This document shows, in pieces, positions 33,223-41,249 of a stretch of DNA of 64,000 nt; positions within the stretch are counted from its first letter, which is position 1, and each line of letters starts with the position of its first letter. The stretch is from positions 1 through 64,000 of the forward strand of contig NZ_JABGCI010000011.1 in NCBI RefSeq assembly GCF_019799905.1, in the 5' to 3' direction. Made by a program: the position numbers and the translations under genes. The notes below the pieces were generated by a model. The model was given only the letters and a program-made list of their open reading frames with translations. It was not told the DNA's origin and made no database searches. This DNA comes from Trujillonella endophytica (GTDB lineage Bacteria > Actinomycetota > Actinomycetes > Mycobacteriales > Geodermatophilaceae).

Positions 33223-34459
33223 CCCGACCGTCGCGCACCCCGTCCGCTGGACGCGGTACGTCGGGGCGTGGCTGGCCATCGGCAGCTCACCGGGGGCGCT
33301 GGTGCTCGGCGCCCAGCTCGCCGACGTGGGCGGGCCGCTGCCGCTGGTCTGGCTCGTGCCCGCGGTGGTGCTCATGGCCGCGCTCCTGCTGCTGCACGGC
33401 CGCCTGGGGCTCCGCCCGCCGATCGGGCACGGGCAGACCTTCGCCGAGCTCAGCCGCAGCTACCTGTCGGCGCCGGCACGGACGGCGATCGGCCTGCTGA
33501 TCGCCGCCGGGATGGTCGGCTGGGTGGGCTTCAGCGTCGGCATCGGCGGCGAGTCCCTGGGCCGGGTGGTCGGTGTGCCGGCGCAGGTCTGCGTGCTGGC
33601 GCTCGCCGGCGTGGTCCTGCTGCTGGCGCTCAGCGACGTCCGGTACTGGAACCGGGTGGCCGTGTCGACGACGGTGCTCACGCTGCTCGTGGCTCCACTG
33701 CTCCTGCTCGGCGTCGACCGGGTGCGGGCGCCGGTGGTCCCCGCGGCCGGCTCGGGGGCGTACGCGGTGCTGCTCCTGGCCGCGTTCGTCGGCTACGTGG
33801 CGGTGTTCATGCTCCGCTCGCCGGACTTCACCGCAGGGCTGGACTCCCGCCCGGCCCTGCTGGTCTGCGTCGCCGCGCTGGTCCTCCCCGCGCTGGGGCT
33901 GGTCCTCGTCGGTGCCGCCCTGCACCTGTCGGGGGACACGGCAGGAGACGCCAGCCTGGCCGCCGTCGCCGCCATGCGGCTGGGTGGCGTCCGGGTGGGC
34001 GACCTGCTCGTCGCCGTCGCCGTCGTCGCCCCCGCCATCGCGGCGGCGTACTCCGGTGGGCTGGCGCTGAAGACCTTCACCGGAGCCCGTCCCCGGGTGG
34101 CCACCGCGCTGGTGACGACGGCGGGCCTCCTGCTCGGCCTGCTCGGCTTCCACCGCGAGCTGGTCGACTGGCTGTCCCTGCTGGCCGGCATCGCCCCTCC
34201 GATCGCCGTGCCCTTCTGGTTCGAGGCCGCCCGGCGGCGACGGGGCCGTGCCGCGCGGCGCATACCCACGGGCGTGTGGCTGCCGCCGGCGGCAGCCGGT
34301 GGCGCGCTCATGGCTGCCGGGGTGACCGCAGCCCCGCTGCTGGCGCTCGCCGGCGCCCTCGTCGTCGCCTCGCTGTGGGCGCTGACCGGCCCGCGGGGGC
34401 CCGCGGCCGGGTCGCGGGGGCCACGCCGGTCGGGGCGGGGCGCCGGGCGCGAACCCTGA
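33203..34459 (+). CDS. NCS1-like nucleobase/heterocycle permease
   Basis: A 418-residue protein with about 12 hydrophobic helices. The opening YVGAWLAIGSSPGALVLGAQ and the helix IGLLIAAGMVGWVGFSVGIGG resemble CodB-type (NCS1) purine/cytosine permeases, which import nucleobases, hydantoins and related heterocycles with H+ or Na+. It starts at GTG 33203, inside the last 20 bases of the molybdenum-subunit gene, so the two are coupled. The C-terminal tail is Arg/Gly-rich and probably cytoplasmic. This is a second uptake route beside the ABC system and strengthens the case for an N-heterocyclic substrate. The family call is moderate. Confidence 0.65.
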   Translation: MPRPPADPTVAHPVRWTRYVGAWLAIGSSPGALVLGAQLADVGGPLPLVWLVPAVVLMAALLLLHGRLGLRPPIGHGQTFAELSRSYLSAPARTAIGLLIAAGMVGWVGFSVGIGGESLGRVVGVPAQVCVLALAGVVLLLALSDVRYWNRVAVSTTVLTLLVAPLLLLGVDRVRAPVVPAAGSGAYAVLLLAAFVGYVAVFMLRSPDFTAGLDSRPALLVCVAALVLPALGLVLVGAALHLSGDTAGDASLAAVAAMRLGGVRVGDLLVAVAVVAPAIAAAYSGGLALKTFTGARPRVATALVTTAGLLLGLLGFHRELVDWLSLLAGIAPPIAVPFWFEAARRRRGRAARRIPTGVWLPPAAAGGALMAAGVTAAPLLALAGALVVASLWALTGPRGPAAGSRGPRRSGRGAGREP

Positions 34460-34520
34460 GGTGTGCGCCGGGTCACTCTCTGCCAGCGCCCTGTTGCCGA
34501 TCTGTTAATAACCAAGACTC

Positions 34521-34530
34521 TTTGCGCTCA
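34521..34530 (-). promoter_or_regulatory. Island operator box C (reverse complement TGAGCGCAAA)
   Basis: It is upstream of the ABC core operon, within an AT-rich stretch and 4 bases before a -35-like TTGACG (34535-34540). On the minus strand it reads CTGAGCGCAAAGA, one mismatch from the 39217 box. Confidence 0.55.
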
Positions 34531-34626
34531 GCTATTGACGGCTCGCGGAACTCCCGGCGACCATCTCTGCAGAGATGTGGCCCGCCCCACTACGGCGGCG
34601 GCCCGGCCACAGGAGGGGGAGCCCGG

Positions 34627-35418
34627 GTGAAACTCCTGCACGAGCCGCTCAGCGGACGATCGCAAGCCGTCCTCGGCGTCGTCGGCGTCGTCGGCACCGC
34701 GGCGGTCTGGGAAGGGCTCATCCGCTCGGGCCTGCTCGACGTCGCGGGTCTCCCGCTGCCCACCGGCGTCCTCGGTGGCGTCGGCGACCTGCTACCGGAC
34801 GGCACCTTCTGGGACGCCGTCCTGTTCACCCTCGGCGAGTGGATGCTCGGCCTGGCCATCGCCACGGTCGTCGGCGTCCTGGTCGGCGGCCTGATGGGCG
34901 CCTTCCGCAGCGTCTTCCTCGCCTTCGAGTGGCCGGTGGAGGCCTTCCGCGTGCTGCCCTCGGTGGCCGTGGGCCCGATCCTCGTGCTGCTCATCGGCCA
35001 GGGGGTGCTCCCGCTGGCGCTCACCGTCGCGCTGGCCTGCGTCTGGCCGATCCTGCTCAACACCATGTACGGCGTCCGGAGCACGGACACCACCGCGGTG
35101 ATGACGGCGAAGACGTTCGGCAACAGCGACCTCGCCGTCCTGCGCAAGGTGAAGATCCCCAGCGCGCTTCCGTTCGCCTTCACCGGCGTGCGGATCGCCG
35201 CCTCCATCGGCCTGCTGGTCGCGGTGAGCGCCGAGCTGCTCATCGGCTCGGGTGACGGCATCGGCGGCTACATCCTCACCAACACCGCCAACGCCACCGA
35301 CCTGGACATCGTCTACGCGGCCACGCTGGTCGCCGGCGTCCTCGGGGTCGCGGTGAACCTCGCCATGGCGAAGCTCGACGACGTGGTCTTCGGCTGGAAG
35401 AAGGGGCTCGCCCAGTGA
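34627..35418 (+). CDS. NitT/TauT-type ABC transporter permease
   Basis: A 263-residue permease from GTG 34627 with AGGAGGGGGA upstream. It has six predicted helices and the BPD_transp_1 coupling region TMYGVRSTDTTAVMTAKTFG followed by KVKIPSALPFAFTGVRIAAS (the EAA-like loop). It is paired with a second permease and an ATPase in the same operon. It lies between the two binding-protein genes, so both may dock on it. Confidence 0.9.
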   Translation: MKLLHEPLSGRSQAVLGVVGVVGTAAVWEGLIRSGLLDVAGLPLPTGVLGGVGDLLPDGTFWDAVLFTLGEWMLGLAIATVVGVLVGGLMGAFRSVFLAFEWPVEAFRVLPSVAVGPILVLLIGQGVLPLALTVALACVWPILLNTMYGVRSTDTTAVMTAKTFGNSDLAVLRKVKIPSALPFAFTGVRIAASIGLLVAVSAELLIGSGDGIGGYILTNTANATDLDIVYAATLVAGVLGVAVNLAMAKLDDVVFGWKKGLAQ

Positions 35419-35494
35419 TCGAGCTCGCGAGATCACCCAGAGACACAGCAGCGGCGTCGGTTCCGACGCTGCCGAGCGCCAGCGAGGTGGAGTC

Positions 35495-36406
35495 GTGACG
35501 ATCCAGCAGGGCTCAGAGGTCCACGTCCCGCTCAGCGCGCCGGAGTCCGAGGCCGTCGAGGAGCGCGCCGCCGTCCCCGCCCCGCCGCGGCGCACGCTGC
35601 GGACCGGCTTCCCGTGGCCGGTGACCGTCCTGCTCCGACTGGTCGCCCCCGCCGCGATCATCGGCATCTGGTACCTGATCTCGCAGCGGGAGCGGTCCGG
35701 CCTGTTCGTCAAGGACCCACTCACGTCCTTCGAGCGGTTCGTCGAGGACTTCCTCTCCGGCGACGCGTCCCGCCTCTTCCTGGGTGACGCGACGTTCGAC
35801 CACCTCTTCCCCAGCGTCGGCCGTGCGCTGGCGGGCCTCGGCATCGCGATCGTCGTCGGTGTCGTCATCGGCGTCCTGCTCGGCATCTCGCCGGTGATGA
35901 CCGCGCTGTTCCAGCCGCTGGTGCACCTCGGGCGGTCGCTGCCCAGCCCCGCGCTGCTCGGCGTCTTCTTCTTCCTCTTCGGCACCGGCGACTCGCCGAA
36001 GATCTTCCTGATCGCCTTCAGCGTCGTCTGGCCCATCCTGCTGAACACCATCGACGGCGTCAGCTCGATCGGGCAGACCCGGGCCCAGGCCGCGCAGGTC
36101 TTCCGCATCCCGGGGCGCGACGTGCTCACGCACATCGTCCTGCCCGGGGCCGCCCCGAAGATCTTCGCCGGCATCCGGACGTCGCTGTCGTTCTCGCTGA
36201 TCCTCATGATCATCTCGGAGCTGCAGAAGTCCGAGAACGGCCTGGGCTACCTGCTCATCCAGTCGCAGCGCACCTTCGACTACGCCGGCTTCTGGGCCGT
36301 CCTGATCGTCCTGGTGATCCTCGGCGTGGCCTTCAACACCATCTTCCTGGCAATCGAGCGCCGCGCGCTCGCCTGGCACCGAGGAGCGACCCAGCAGAAT
36401 GACTGA
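35495..36406 (+). CDS. NitT/TauT-type ABC transporter permease
   Basis: A 303-residue permease from GTG 35495. An N-terminal cytoplasmic extension of about 40 residues (acidic then Arg-rich) precedes the first helix, VTVLLRLVAPAAIIGIWYLI. The EAA-like coupling loop is around TIDGVSSIGQTRAQAAQVFR and IVLPGAAPKIFAGIRTSLSF. It is sequence-divergent from the first permease, suggesting a heterodimeric channel. It overlaps the ATPase gene by 8 bases. Confidence 0.9.
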   Translation: MTIQQGSEVHVPLSAPESEAVEERAAVPAPPRRTLRTGFPWPVTVLLRLVAPAAIIGIWYLISQRERSGLFVKDPLTSFERFVEDFLSGDASRLFLGDATFDHLFPSVGRALAGLGIAIVVGVVIGVLLGISPVMTALFQPLVHLGRSLPSPALLGVFFFLFGTGDSPKIFLIAFSVVWPILLNTIDGVSSIGQTRAQAAQVFRIPGRDVLTHIVLPGAAPKIFAGIRTSLSFSLILMIISELQKSENGLGYLLIQSQRTFDYAGFWAVLIVLVILGVAFNTIFLAIERRALAWHRGATQQND

Positions 36407-37196
36407 GACCAGCGTGCCCCCGACCGGGACCAGCGCCGAGCTCCTGCTCGACGCCGTCTCCCGCAGCTACGGCGAGAACCTCGCCGTCCGCAGCATCAGC
36501 GCCGAGGTGCCCGCCTCGAAGATCAGCGTCATCGTCGGCCCGTCCGGCTGCGGGAAGTCCACGCTCCTGCGGATCATCTCCGGCCTCGACGAGCCCACCA
36601 GCGGGCGCGTCGAGTTCGAGGGGGTCCCGGTCAAGGGCGTCCCCGAGGGCCTGGCGATGGTCTTCCAGGACTACTCCCGGTCGCTGTTCCCGTGGATGCG
36701 GGTGGACAAGAACGTCGCCTTCCCGATCAAGCACCTGCCGGCCAAGGAGCGCGCCGAGCGCGTGCGCTTCGCCATGCAGGAGGTGGGGCTCTCCGGCAAG
36801 GAGAAGCTCTACCCCTGGCAGATGTCCGGCGGCATGCAGCAGCGCGTGGCGATCGCCCGCGCCCTGGCCAGCCACCCGAAGCTGCTGCTGATGGACGAGC
36901 CGTACGCCTCCGTCGACGCGCAGACCCGCGCCGACCTCGAGGACCTGCTCATGCGGATCCAGGCCGAGCTCGGCATCACCGTCCTCGTGGTCACCCACGA
37001 CATCGACGAGAGCGTCTACCTCGCCGACCGGATCATCGTGCTGTCGGCGCCGCCGAGCGTCGTCACCGAGGTCATCGAGGTCGACCTGCCTCGGCCGCGC
37101 GACCACATCGCCACCAAGACCGACCCGCGGTTCGTGGAGATCCGCGGTCACGTCACCCGCCTGCTCCGGAGCAAGGAGCACGCCGCTCCCGTCTGA
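36399..37196 (+). CDS. NitT/TauT-type ABC transporter ATP-binding protein
   Basis: A 265-residue ATPase with Walker A GPSGCGKST, Q-loop MVFQDYSRSLFPW, signature MSGGMQQRVAIARA, Walker B LLLMDEP and switch His in VVTHDIDESVYL. This is the pattern of SsuB/TauB/NrtD subfamily importers. It powers uptake through the two permeases upstream. It is the last gene of the ABC core operon; the second binding-protein gene follows after 94 bases with its own box. Confidence 0.95.
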   Translation: MTETSVPPTGTSAELLLDAVSRSYGENLAVRSISAEVPASKISVIVGPSGCGKSTLLRIISGLDEPTSGRVEFEGVPVKGVPEGLAMVFQDYSRSLFPWMRVDKNVAFPIKHLPAKERAERVRFAMQEVGLSGKEKLYPWQMSGGMQQRVAIARALASHPKLLLMDEPYASVDAQTRADLEDLLMRIQAELGITVLVVTHDIDESVYLADRIIVLSAPPSVVTEVIEVDLPRPRDHIATKTDPRFVEIRGHVTRLLRSKEHAAPV

Positions 37197-37257
37197 CCAC
37201 GGCGGTCCCCGGACCGCCGGACCCGACGTGGCCACCGGCCACGCTCGTCCTGATCGT

Positions 37258-37267
37258 TTGGTGCTCA
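37258..37267 (-). promoter_or_regulatory. Island operator box D (reverse complement TGAGCACCAA)
   Basis: It lies 24 bases before the ATG of the second binding-protein gene, close to the ribosome-binding site GGAGG. It is the weakest copy: one position in the symmetric core differs from the 39217 box and another in the AAG extension. Confidence 0.45.
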
Positions 37268-37290
37268 GCTTCTTACGTCGGAGGTATTTC

Positions 37291-38292
37291 ATGAGGTTCC
37301 GTGGTGTGGTGGCGGGAGCGACCGCGTTCGCCATGCTGGGTCTGGCCGCGTGCGGCTCGGACGACGACAGCGACAGCAACAGCGGCGGCGGAGGCGGCGG
37401 GGGTTCCGCCGACGGCGAGCTCGAGACCACCGAGGTCACCGTCGGTGCACTCCCGCTGGCCGACTACTCCGCCCTGTACTGGGCGCAGGAGAACGGCTTC
37501 TTCGAGGAGGAGGGCCTCACGGTCACCCTCGAGCCGGTCCAGGGTGGGCCGCAGGCCGCGCAGAACGTGGCCACCGGCGAGCTGGACATGAGCTTCTCGA
37601 ACACCATCTCGACCTCGATCGCCGCGCAGAGCGGGCTGCCGATCCAGACCGTCGTCCTCACCAGCGCCCTCGGCCCCGGCGGGCTCTCGGTCTACGTCAC
37701 CCCGGACTCGGACATCCAGGACCTCCAGGACCTGGACGGCGCCACCATCGGGATCAACGCCACCAACAACATCGGTGACGTCACCCTGCGGAACCTCCTC
37801 AACGAGGAGGGTCTGGACGACGTCGAGCCGACGTTCGTCGAGGTGCCCTTCCCGGAGATGCTCTCGGGTGTCCAGGCCGGCTCGATCGACGTGGGCTACT
37901 CGCCGGAGCCGTTCTCCTCGGCGGCCCTGGGTGCGGGCATGCGCGAGATCGTGGACCTGACCGACCCGGCCGGCCCGAACGACGGCCTGGCGGTCTCGAA
38001 CTTCATCGCCAGCGACCAGTTCATCGAGGACAACCCGAACACGGTCGCCGCCTTCGCCCGCGCGATGTACGCCGCCGGCGAGGACATCGTGGCCAAGGAG
38101 GCCGAGTGGCGCGAGTGGCTGCCGACCATCGCCCAGGTGTCCCCGGAGGTCGCGCAGGAGATCGCGCTGCCGGAGTTCCTGACCGAGACCGACGTCGACC
38201 GGATCCAGGAGGTCGTCGACATCCTCATCGAGCAGGAGCTGCTCGAGGACGGCTACGACCCGGCCGACGACACCTACGTCCCCGAGAGCTGA
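37291..38292 (+). CDS. NitT/TauT-type ABC transporter substrate-binding lipoprotein (second copy)
   Basis: A 333-residue protein from ATG 37291 (GGAGG upstream). The lipoprotein signal ends FAMLGLAAC-GSDD, then an acidic and Gly-rich spacer. The binding domain parallels the 28489 protein: LADYSALYWAQENGFFEEEG, DLDGATIGINATNNIGDVTL, VPFPEMLSGVQAGSIDVGYS. The many shared blocks show a recent-to-moderate duplication. With only one ABC core in the window, the two proteins may deliver two related ligands to one transporter. It is followed 8 bases later by the aspartate-dehydrogenase-like gene, which is probably co-transcribed. Confidence 0.9.
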   Translation: MRFRGVVAGATAFAMLGLAACGSDDDSDSNSGGGGGGGSADGELETTEVTVGALPLADYSALYWAQENGFFEEEGLTVTLEPVQGGPQAAQNVATGELDMSFSNTISTSIAAQSGLPIQTVVLTSALGPGGLSVYVTPDSDIQDLQDLDGATIGINATNNIGDVTLRNLLNEEGLDDVEPTFVEVPFPEMLSGVQAGSIDVGYSPEPFSSAALGAGMREIVDLTDPAGPNDGLAVSNFIASDQFIEDNPNTVAAFARAMYAAGEDIVAKEAEWREWLPTIAQVSPEVAQEIALPEFLTETDVDRIQEVVDILIEQELLEDGYDPADDTYVPES

Positions 38293-38299
38293 CCGTCCC

Positions 38300-39154
38300 G
38301 TGACCGCCCGAGCCGATGCCGTGCCCGGCGCCCCGGGGGGTGCCGGTACGCCCGGCACTCCGGGGCCGGGGCTCCGCGTGGCCCTGCTGGGTCACGGCGC
38401 CATCGGCCGGGTGGTCGCCCGGGAGCTCCTGGCCGGGGCGGTGGACGGCGCCACGCTGGTGTGCGTCGTCAACCGCTCGCCGGTCCCGGAGCTGCCGGTC
38501 CCACGGTTGTCGCTCGCCGACGCCATCGACGCGGCGGACGTCGTCGTCGAGTGCGCCGGCGCCGCCGCCCTGCTCGAGGCGGTGGAGCCGGTGCTCACCG
38601 CGGGCTGCGACCTCGTCGTGAGCTCCGTGGCGGGCCTGCTCGATCCCGCGCTGGCCGGCCGCCTCGGCGAGTTCGGCCCCGGCCGGCTGCGCTGCACCCA
38701 CGGGGCGCTGGGCGGCCTGGACCTGCTGGCCTCGGCCGCGGCCGTCGGCGGGCTGGACCGGGCGGTCCTGCGGACGACCAAGAAGCCGGTCGCCCTGGTG
38801 CAGTCCTGGATGGACGAGGCCGAGACCCGTCGGGTCGGGGAGGCCACCGAGGACGTGCTCGTCTTCGCCGGCACCCCGGCCGAGGCGGCCCGGCTGTTCC
38901 CCCAGTCGCTCAACGTGGCCGCCGCCCTGGCGCTGGCCGTCGGGGACCCCGGCATCGTCCGTGTCGAACTGCACGCCGACCCGGCCGCCGAGCTCACCAC
39001 GCACCGCATCGAGGCGTCGGGGTCCCAGGGCACCTACGTGTTCGAGGTCCAGAACCGGCCGACCCCCGACAATCCCCGCACCAGTGCCGTGGTGCCGTAC
39101 TCGATCCTGCGCACGCTGAGCGGGCTGACCGCCCGGCCGCCGCTGATCGCCTGA
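38300..39154 (+). CDS. L-aspartate dehydrogenase-like NAD(P)-dependent oxidoreductase (NadX-type)
   Basis: A 284-residue protein from GTG 38300. The N-terminal Rossmann fold has VALLGHGAIGRVVARELLAG. The middle matches the aspartate dehydrogenase domain: CTHGALGGLDLLASAAAVGG, VLRTTKKPVALV and FPQSLNVAAALALAVGDPGI. The tail NPRTSAVVPYSILRTLSGL fits NadX-type enzymes, which deaminate aspartate or an analogous amino acid to an imino acid. In a catabolic operon the natural substrate may be an amino acid or 2-imino acid released from ring cleavage, and the neighbouring RidA proteins would hydrolyse the imine. It is co-directional with the binding-protein gene. Confidence 0.8.
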   Translation: MTARADAVPGAPGGAGTPGTPGPGLRVALLGHGAIGRVVARELLAGAVDGATLVCVVNRSPVPELPVPRLSLADAIDAADVVVECAGAAALLEAVEPVLTAGCDLVVSSVAGLLDPALAGRLGEFGPGRLRCTHGALGGLDLLASAAAVGGLDRAVLRTTKKPVALVQSWMDEAETRRVGEATEDVLVFAGTPAEAARLFPQSLNVAAALALAVGDPGIVRVELHADPAAELTTHRIEASGSQGTYVFEVQNRPTPDNPRTSAVVPYSILRTLSGLTARPPLIA

Positions 39155-39173
39155 AGTCCACGGGCCCGATCCC

Positions 39174-39202
39174 TTGACCGTGGCCCAGGCCACTCCTACA
39201 TT
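39174..39202 (+). promoter_or_regulatory. Promoter of the long catabolic operon
   Basis: The -35 TTGACC (39174-39179), a 17-base spacer and -10 TACATT (39197-39202) form the best sigma70-like promoter of the island. The spacer holds the palindromic sequence GTGGCCCAGGCCAC (39180-39193), a CRP/GlxR-like element. Box F begins 20 bases after the start of the -10, where a bound repressor would block initiation. Confidence 0.7.
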
Positions 39203-39216
39203 CGTAGACAGATCTC

Positions 39217-39226
39217 TGAGCGCTAA
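39217..39226 (+). promoter_or_regulatory. Island operator box F (TGAGCGCTAA)
   Basis: It is just downstream of the -10 of the catabolic operon promoter and reads CTGAGCGCTAAGAAG. It is the best match to the shared island consensus. The position around +8 to +17 is typical of MarR-type repression. Confidence 0.65.
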
Positions 39227-39266
39227 GAAGATGAGCCCTCAGAGGGGCACCACCGAAGGAGACACC

Positions 39267-40829
39267 ATGACCGAACGGCTGGAACTCGAACGGGACGTGC
39301 CCAGCGCCGCCGAGCGGTCCTCCGCCGCCGCGGGCCTGGAGGGATCGCTGCGGGACGAGATCCCCGTGGCCGGCCGCTGGCAGCGAGGGAGCGGGGAGCT
39401 CATCGAGTCGGTCGACCCGGCCACGGGCGAGGTCTTCGCCACGCTGCACGCCGCGACCGTCGACGACGTCGACCGCGCGGTGCGTGGCGGCCTGCGGGCG
39501 GCCGCGGAGTCCGGGTGGACGGCGATGCTGCCGCACGAGCGCGCCCGCGTCCTCTACCGCATCGGCGAGGCACTCGAGCGCGACGCCGACACGATCTCGG
39601 CACTGCAGACCCTGGACACCGGCAAGACCCGGGGCGAGACGACGGCGCTGTGCCTGAGCGCGGCCAACACCTTCCGCTACATGGCCGCGACGCTGGAGAC
39701 GATGGTCGGGGACATCACCCCCTCCCGCGGCGCGTACCTGACCTTCGCCACGTGGGAGCCGATGGGCGTCGTCGGCGCCATCACCCCGTGGAACTCGCCG
39801 ATCGCCAGCGACGCGCAGAAGATCGCCCCGGCGCTGGCCGCCGGCAACGCCGTGGTGTCCAAGCCGCCGGTCTGGGCGCCGTGGGTGACCCTCCACCTGG
39901 CGCGGCTGGCCGAGGAGGCCGGGCTGCCCGCCGGTTTGCTGTCGGTGCTCCCCGGCGCCGGCCGCACCGTGGGCGAGGCCCTGGTGGCGCACCCGGGGAT
40001 CTCGAAGATCAGCTTCACCGGCGGCACCACCACCGGCAAGCACCTCGGCGAGGTCGCCGCCCGCAAGGTCATGCCGGTCACCCTCGAGCTCGGCGGCAAG
40101 TCGCCGACGATCGTCTTCCCGGACGCCGACCTCGACCAGGCCGTGGCCGGCGTCGTCTACGGCGTCTTCTCCTCGACCGGCCAGAGCTGCATCGCCGGCT
40201 CGCGGGTCTTCGTGCACCGCGAGGTCGCCGAGGAGTTCACCGCCCGCCTGGTCGCCGCCACCGAGCGCCTCGTCGTCGGTCCCGGCGACGACCCGCGCAC
40301 CCACGTCGGGCCGATGATCACCCACTCCCACCGGGACGGCGTGGCACGGATGGTCGACGACGCCGTCGCCGCCGGCGCCACCGTGCTGACCGGGGGACGC
40401 ATCCCCGCCGACGACGGGCTCGCCGCCGGCGCCTACTACCTCCCGACGATCCTCACGGGCGTCACCAACGGCGACACCATCAGCCAGGAGGAGGTCTTCG
40501 GCCCGGTCGCGGTGCTGATGACCTTCGGCGACGAGGACGACCTGGTCGAGCAGGCCAACGACACGGTCTTCGGCCTGGCCGCGGGCATCTGGACCCGCGA
40601 CTTCCCCCGCGCCTGGCGGATCGCCCGCGCCGTCAAGGCCGGGACGGTCTGGGTCAACACCTACAAGCAGTTCAGCATCTCCACCCCCTTCACCGGGCTC
40701 AAGGAGAGCGGCATCGGCCTGGAGAAGGGCCGCGACGGTATCCGCTCCTACATGCACCAGAAGTCCATCTACGTCGACGTCAGCGGACGCCCGATCGCGT
40801 GGGGCGCCCCGGGAGGGTTCGAGCGATGA
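39267..40829 (+). CDS. NAD(P)-dependent aldehyde dehydrogenase (semialdehyde dehydrogenase-like)
   Basis: A 520-residue ALDH from ATG 39267 with GAAGGAG upstream. The catalytic Cys lies in SSTGQSCIAGSR and the general-base Glu in VTLELGGKSP; the cofactor loop is SFTGGTTTGKHLGE and the closing motif LKESGIGLEKGRDGIRSY. The sequence resembles 2-hydroxymuconic/2-aminomuconic semialdehyde and related aromatic-pathway dehydrogenases. A ring-fission semialdehyde would be a logical substrate, given the extradiol-type dioxygenase downstream. The N-terminal 30 residues are an extra charged segment. It is first gene of a long operon running to 50630 and overlaps the RidA start by 4 bases. Confidence 0.85.
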   Translation: MTERLELERDVPSAAERSSAAAGLEGSLRDEIPVAGRWQRGSGELIESVDPATGEVFATLHAATVDDVDRAVRGGLRAAAESGWTAMLPHERARVLYRIGEALERDADTISALQTLDTGKTRGETTALCLSAANTFRYMAATLETMVGDITPSRGAYLTFATWEPMGVVGAITPWNSPIASDAQKIAPALAAGNAVVSKPPVWAPWVTLHLARLAEEAGLPAGLLSVLPGAGRTVGEALVAHPGISKISFTGGTTTGKHLGEVAARKVMPVTLELGGKSPTIVFPDADLDQAVAGVVYGVFSSTGQSCIAGSRVFVHREVAEEFTARLVAATERLVVGPGDDPRTHVGPMITHSHRDGVARMVDDAVAAGATVLTGGRIPADDGLAAGAYYLPTILTGVTNGDTISQEEVFGPVAVLMTFGDEDDLVEQANDTVFGLAAGIWTRDFPRAWRIARAVKAGTVWVNTYKQFSISTPFTGLKESGIGLEKGRDGIRSYMHQKSIYVDVSGRPIAWGAPGGFER

Positions 40830-41197
40830 GCACGAGCACGCAGATCAGCGGCGCGCACCCCTACAGCCCGGCCTTCGCCGTCGGGGACATGGCCTTCGTC
40901 TCCGGCGCCCTGTCGGTGGACGCCGACGGCGTCGCCGTCCCCGGCCGCACCGAGGCGCTCGAGGCCGCCACCGCCCGGCTCGGCGAGCGGCTGGAGACCG
41001 TCGGCATGGACCTGGAGGACGTCGTGAAGACGACCTACTTCGTCACCGACCTGACCCTGCGCACCGAGGCCAACGCCCACTACCAGCGGGTGTTCGCCGA
41101 GCCGCGGCCGGCGCGCAGCTTCGTCGAGGTGGCGGGCCTGCCCTACGGGGCCACCGTGGAGATCGAGGCGATCGCGCACCGCGGTCGCGCCCACTGA
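40826..41197 (+). CDS. RidA/YjgF-family enamine/imine deaminase
   Basis: A 123-residue single-domain protein starting at ATG 40826 inside the ALDH stop. Family features are FAVGDMAFVSGALSVDADG, a mid-helix MDLEDVVKTTYFVTDL and the end ARSFVEVAGLPYGATVEIEA. The canonical C-terminal Arg that holds the carboxylate is represented by the first residue of RSFVEV. RidA proteins hydrolyse reactive 2-imino acids. Some members, such as 2-aminomuconate deaminase, are dedicated pathway enzymes, which fits coupling to a semialdehyde dehydrogenase here. It probably forms a trimer. Confidence 0.88.
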   Translation: MSTSTQISGAHPYSPAFAVGDMAFVSGALSVDADGVAVPGRTEALEAATARLGERLETVGMDLEDVVKTTYFVTDLTLRTEANAHYQRVFAEPRPARSFVEVAGLPYGATVEIEAIAHRGRAH

Positions 41198-41249
41198 GCC
41201 GAACCCGTCCCGCTCCCTCCAGCACCACTCACATCCGAGGAGAACCGCA

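Noticed and set aside
30805..33375. Long open frame of about 850 codons antisense to the molybdenum hydroxylase
   Set aside because: The same GC artefact: no recognisable domain, while the plus strand has a complete, motif-rich Mo subunit.
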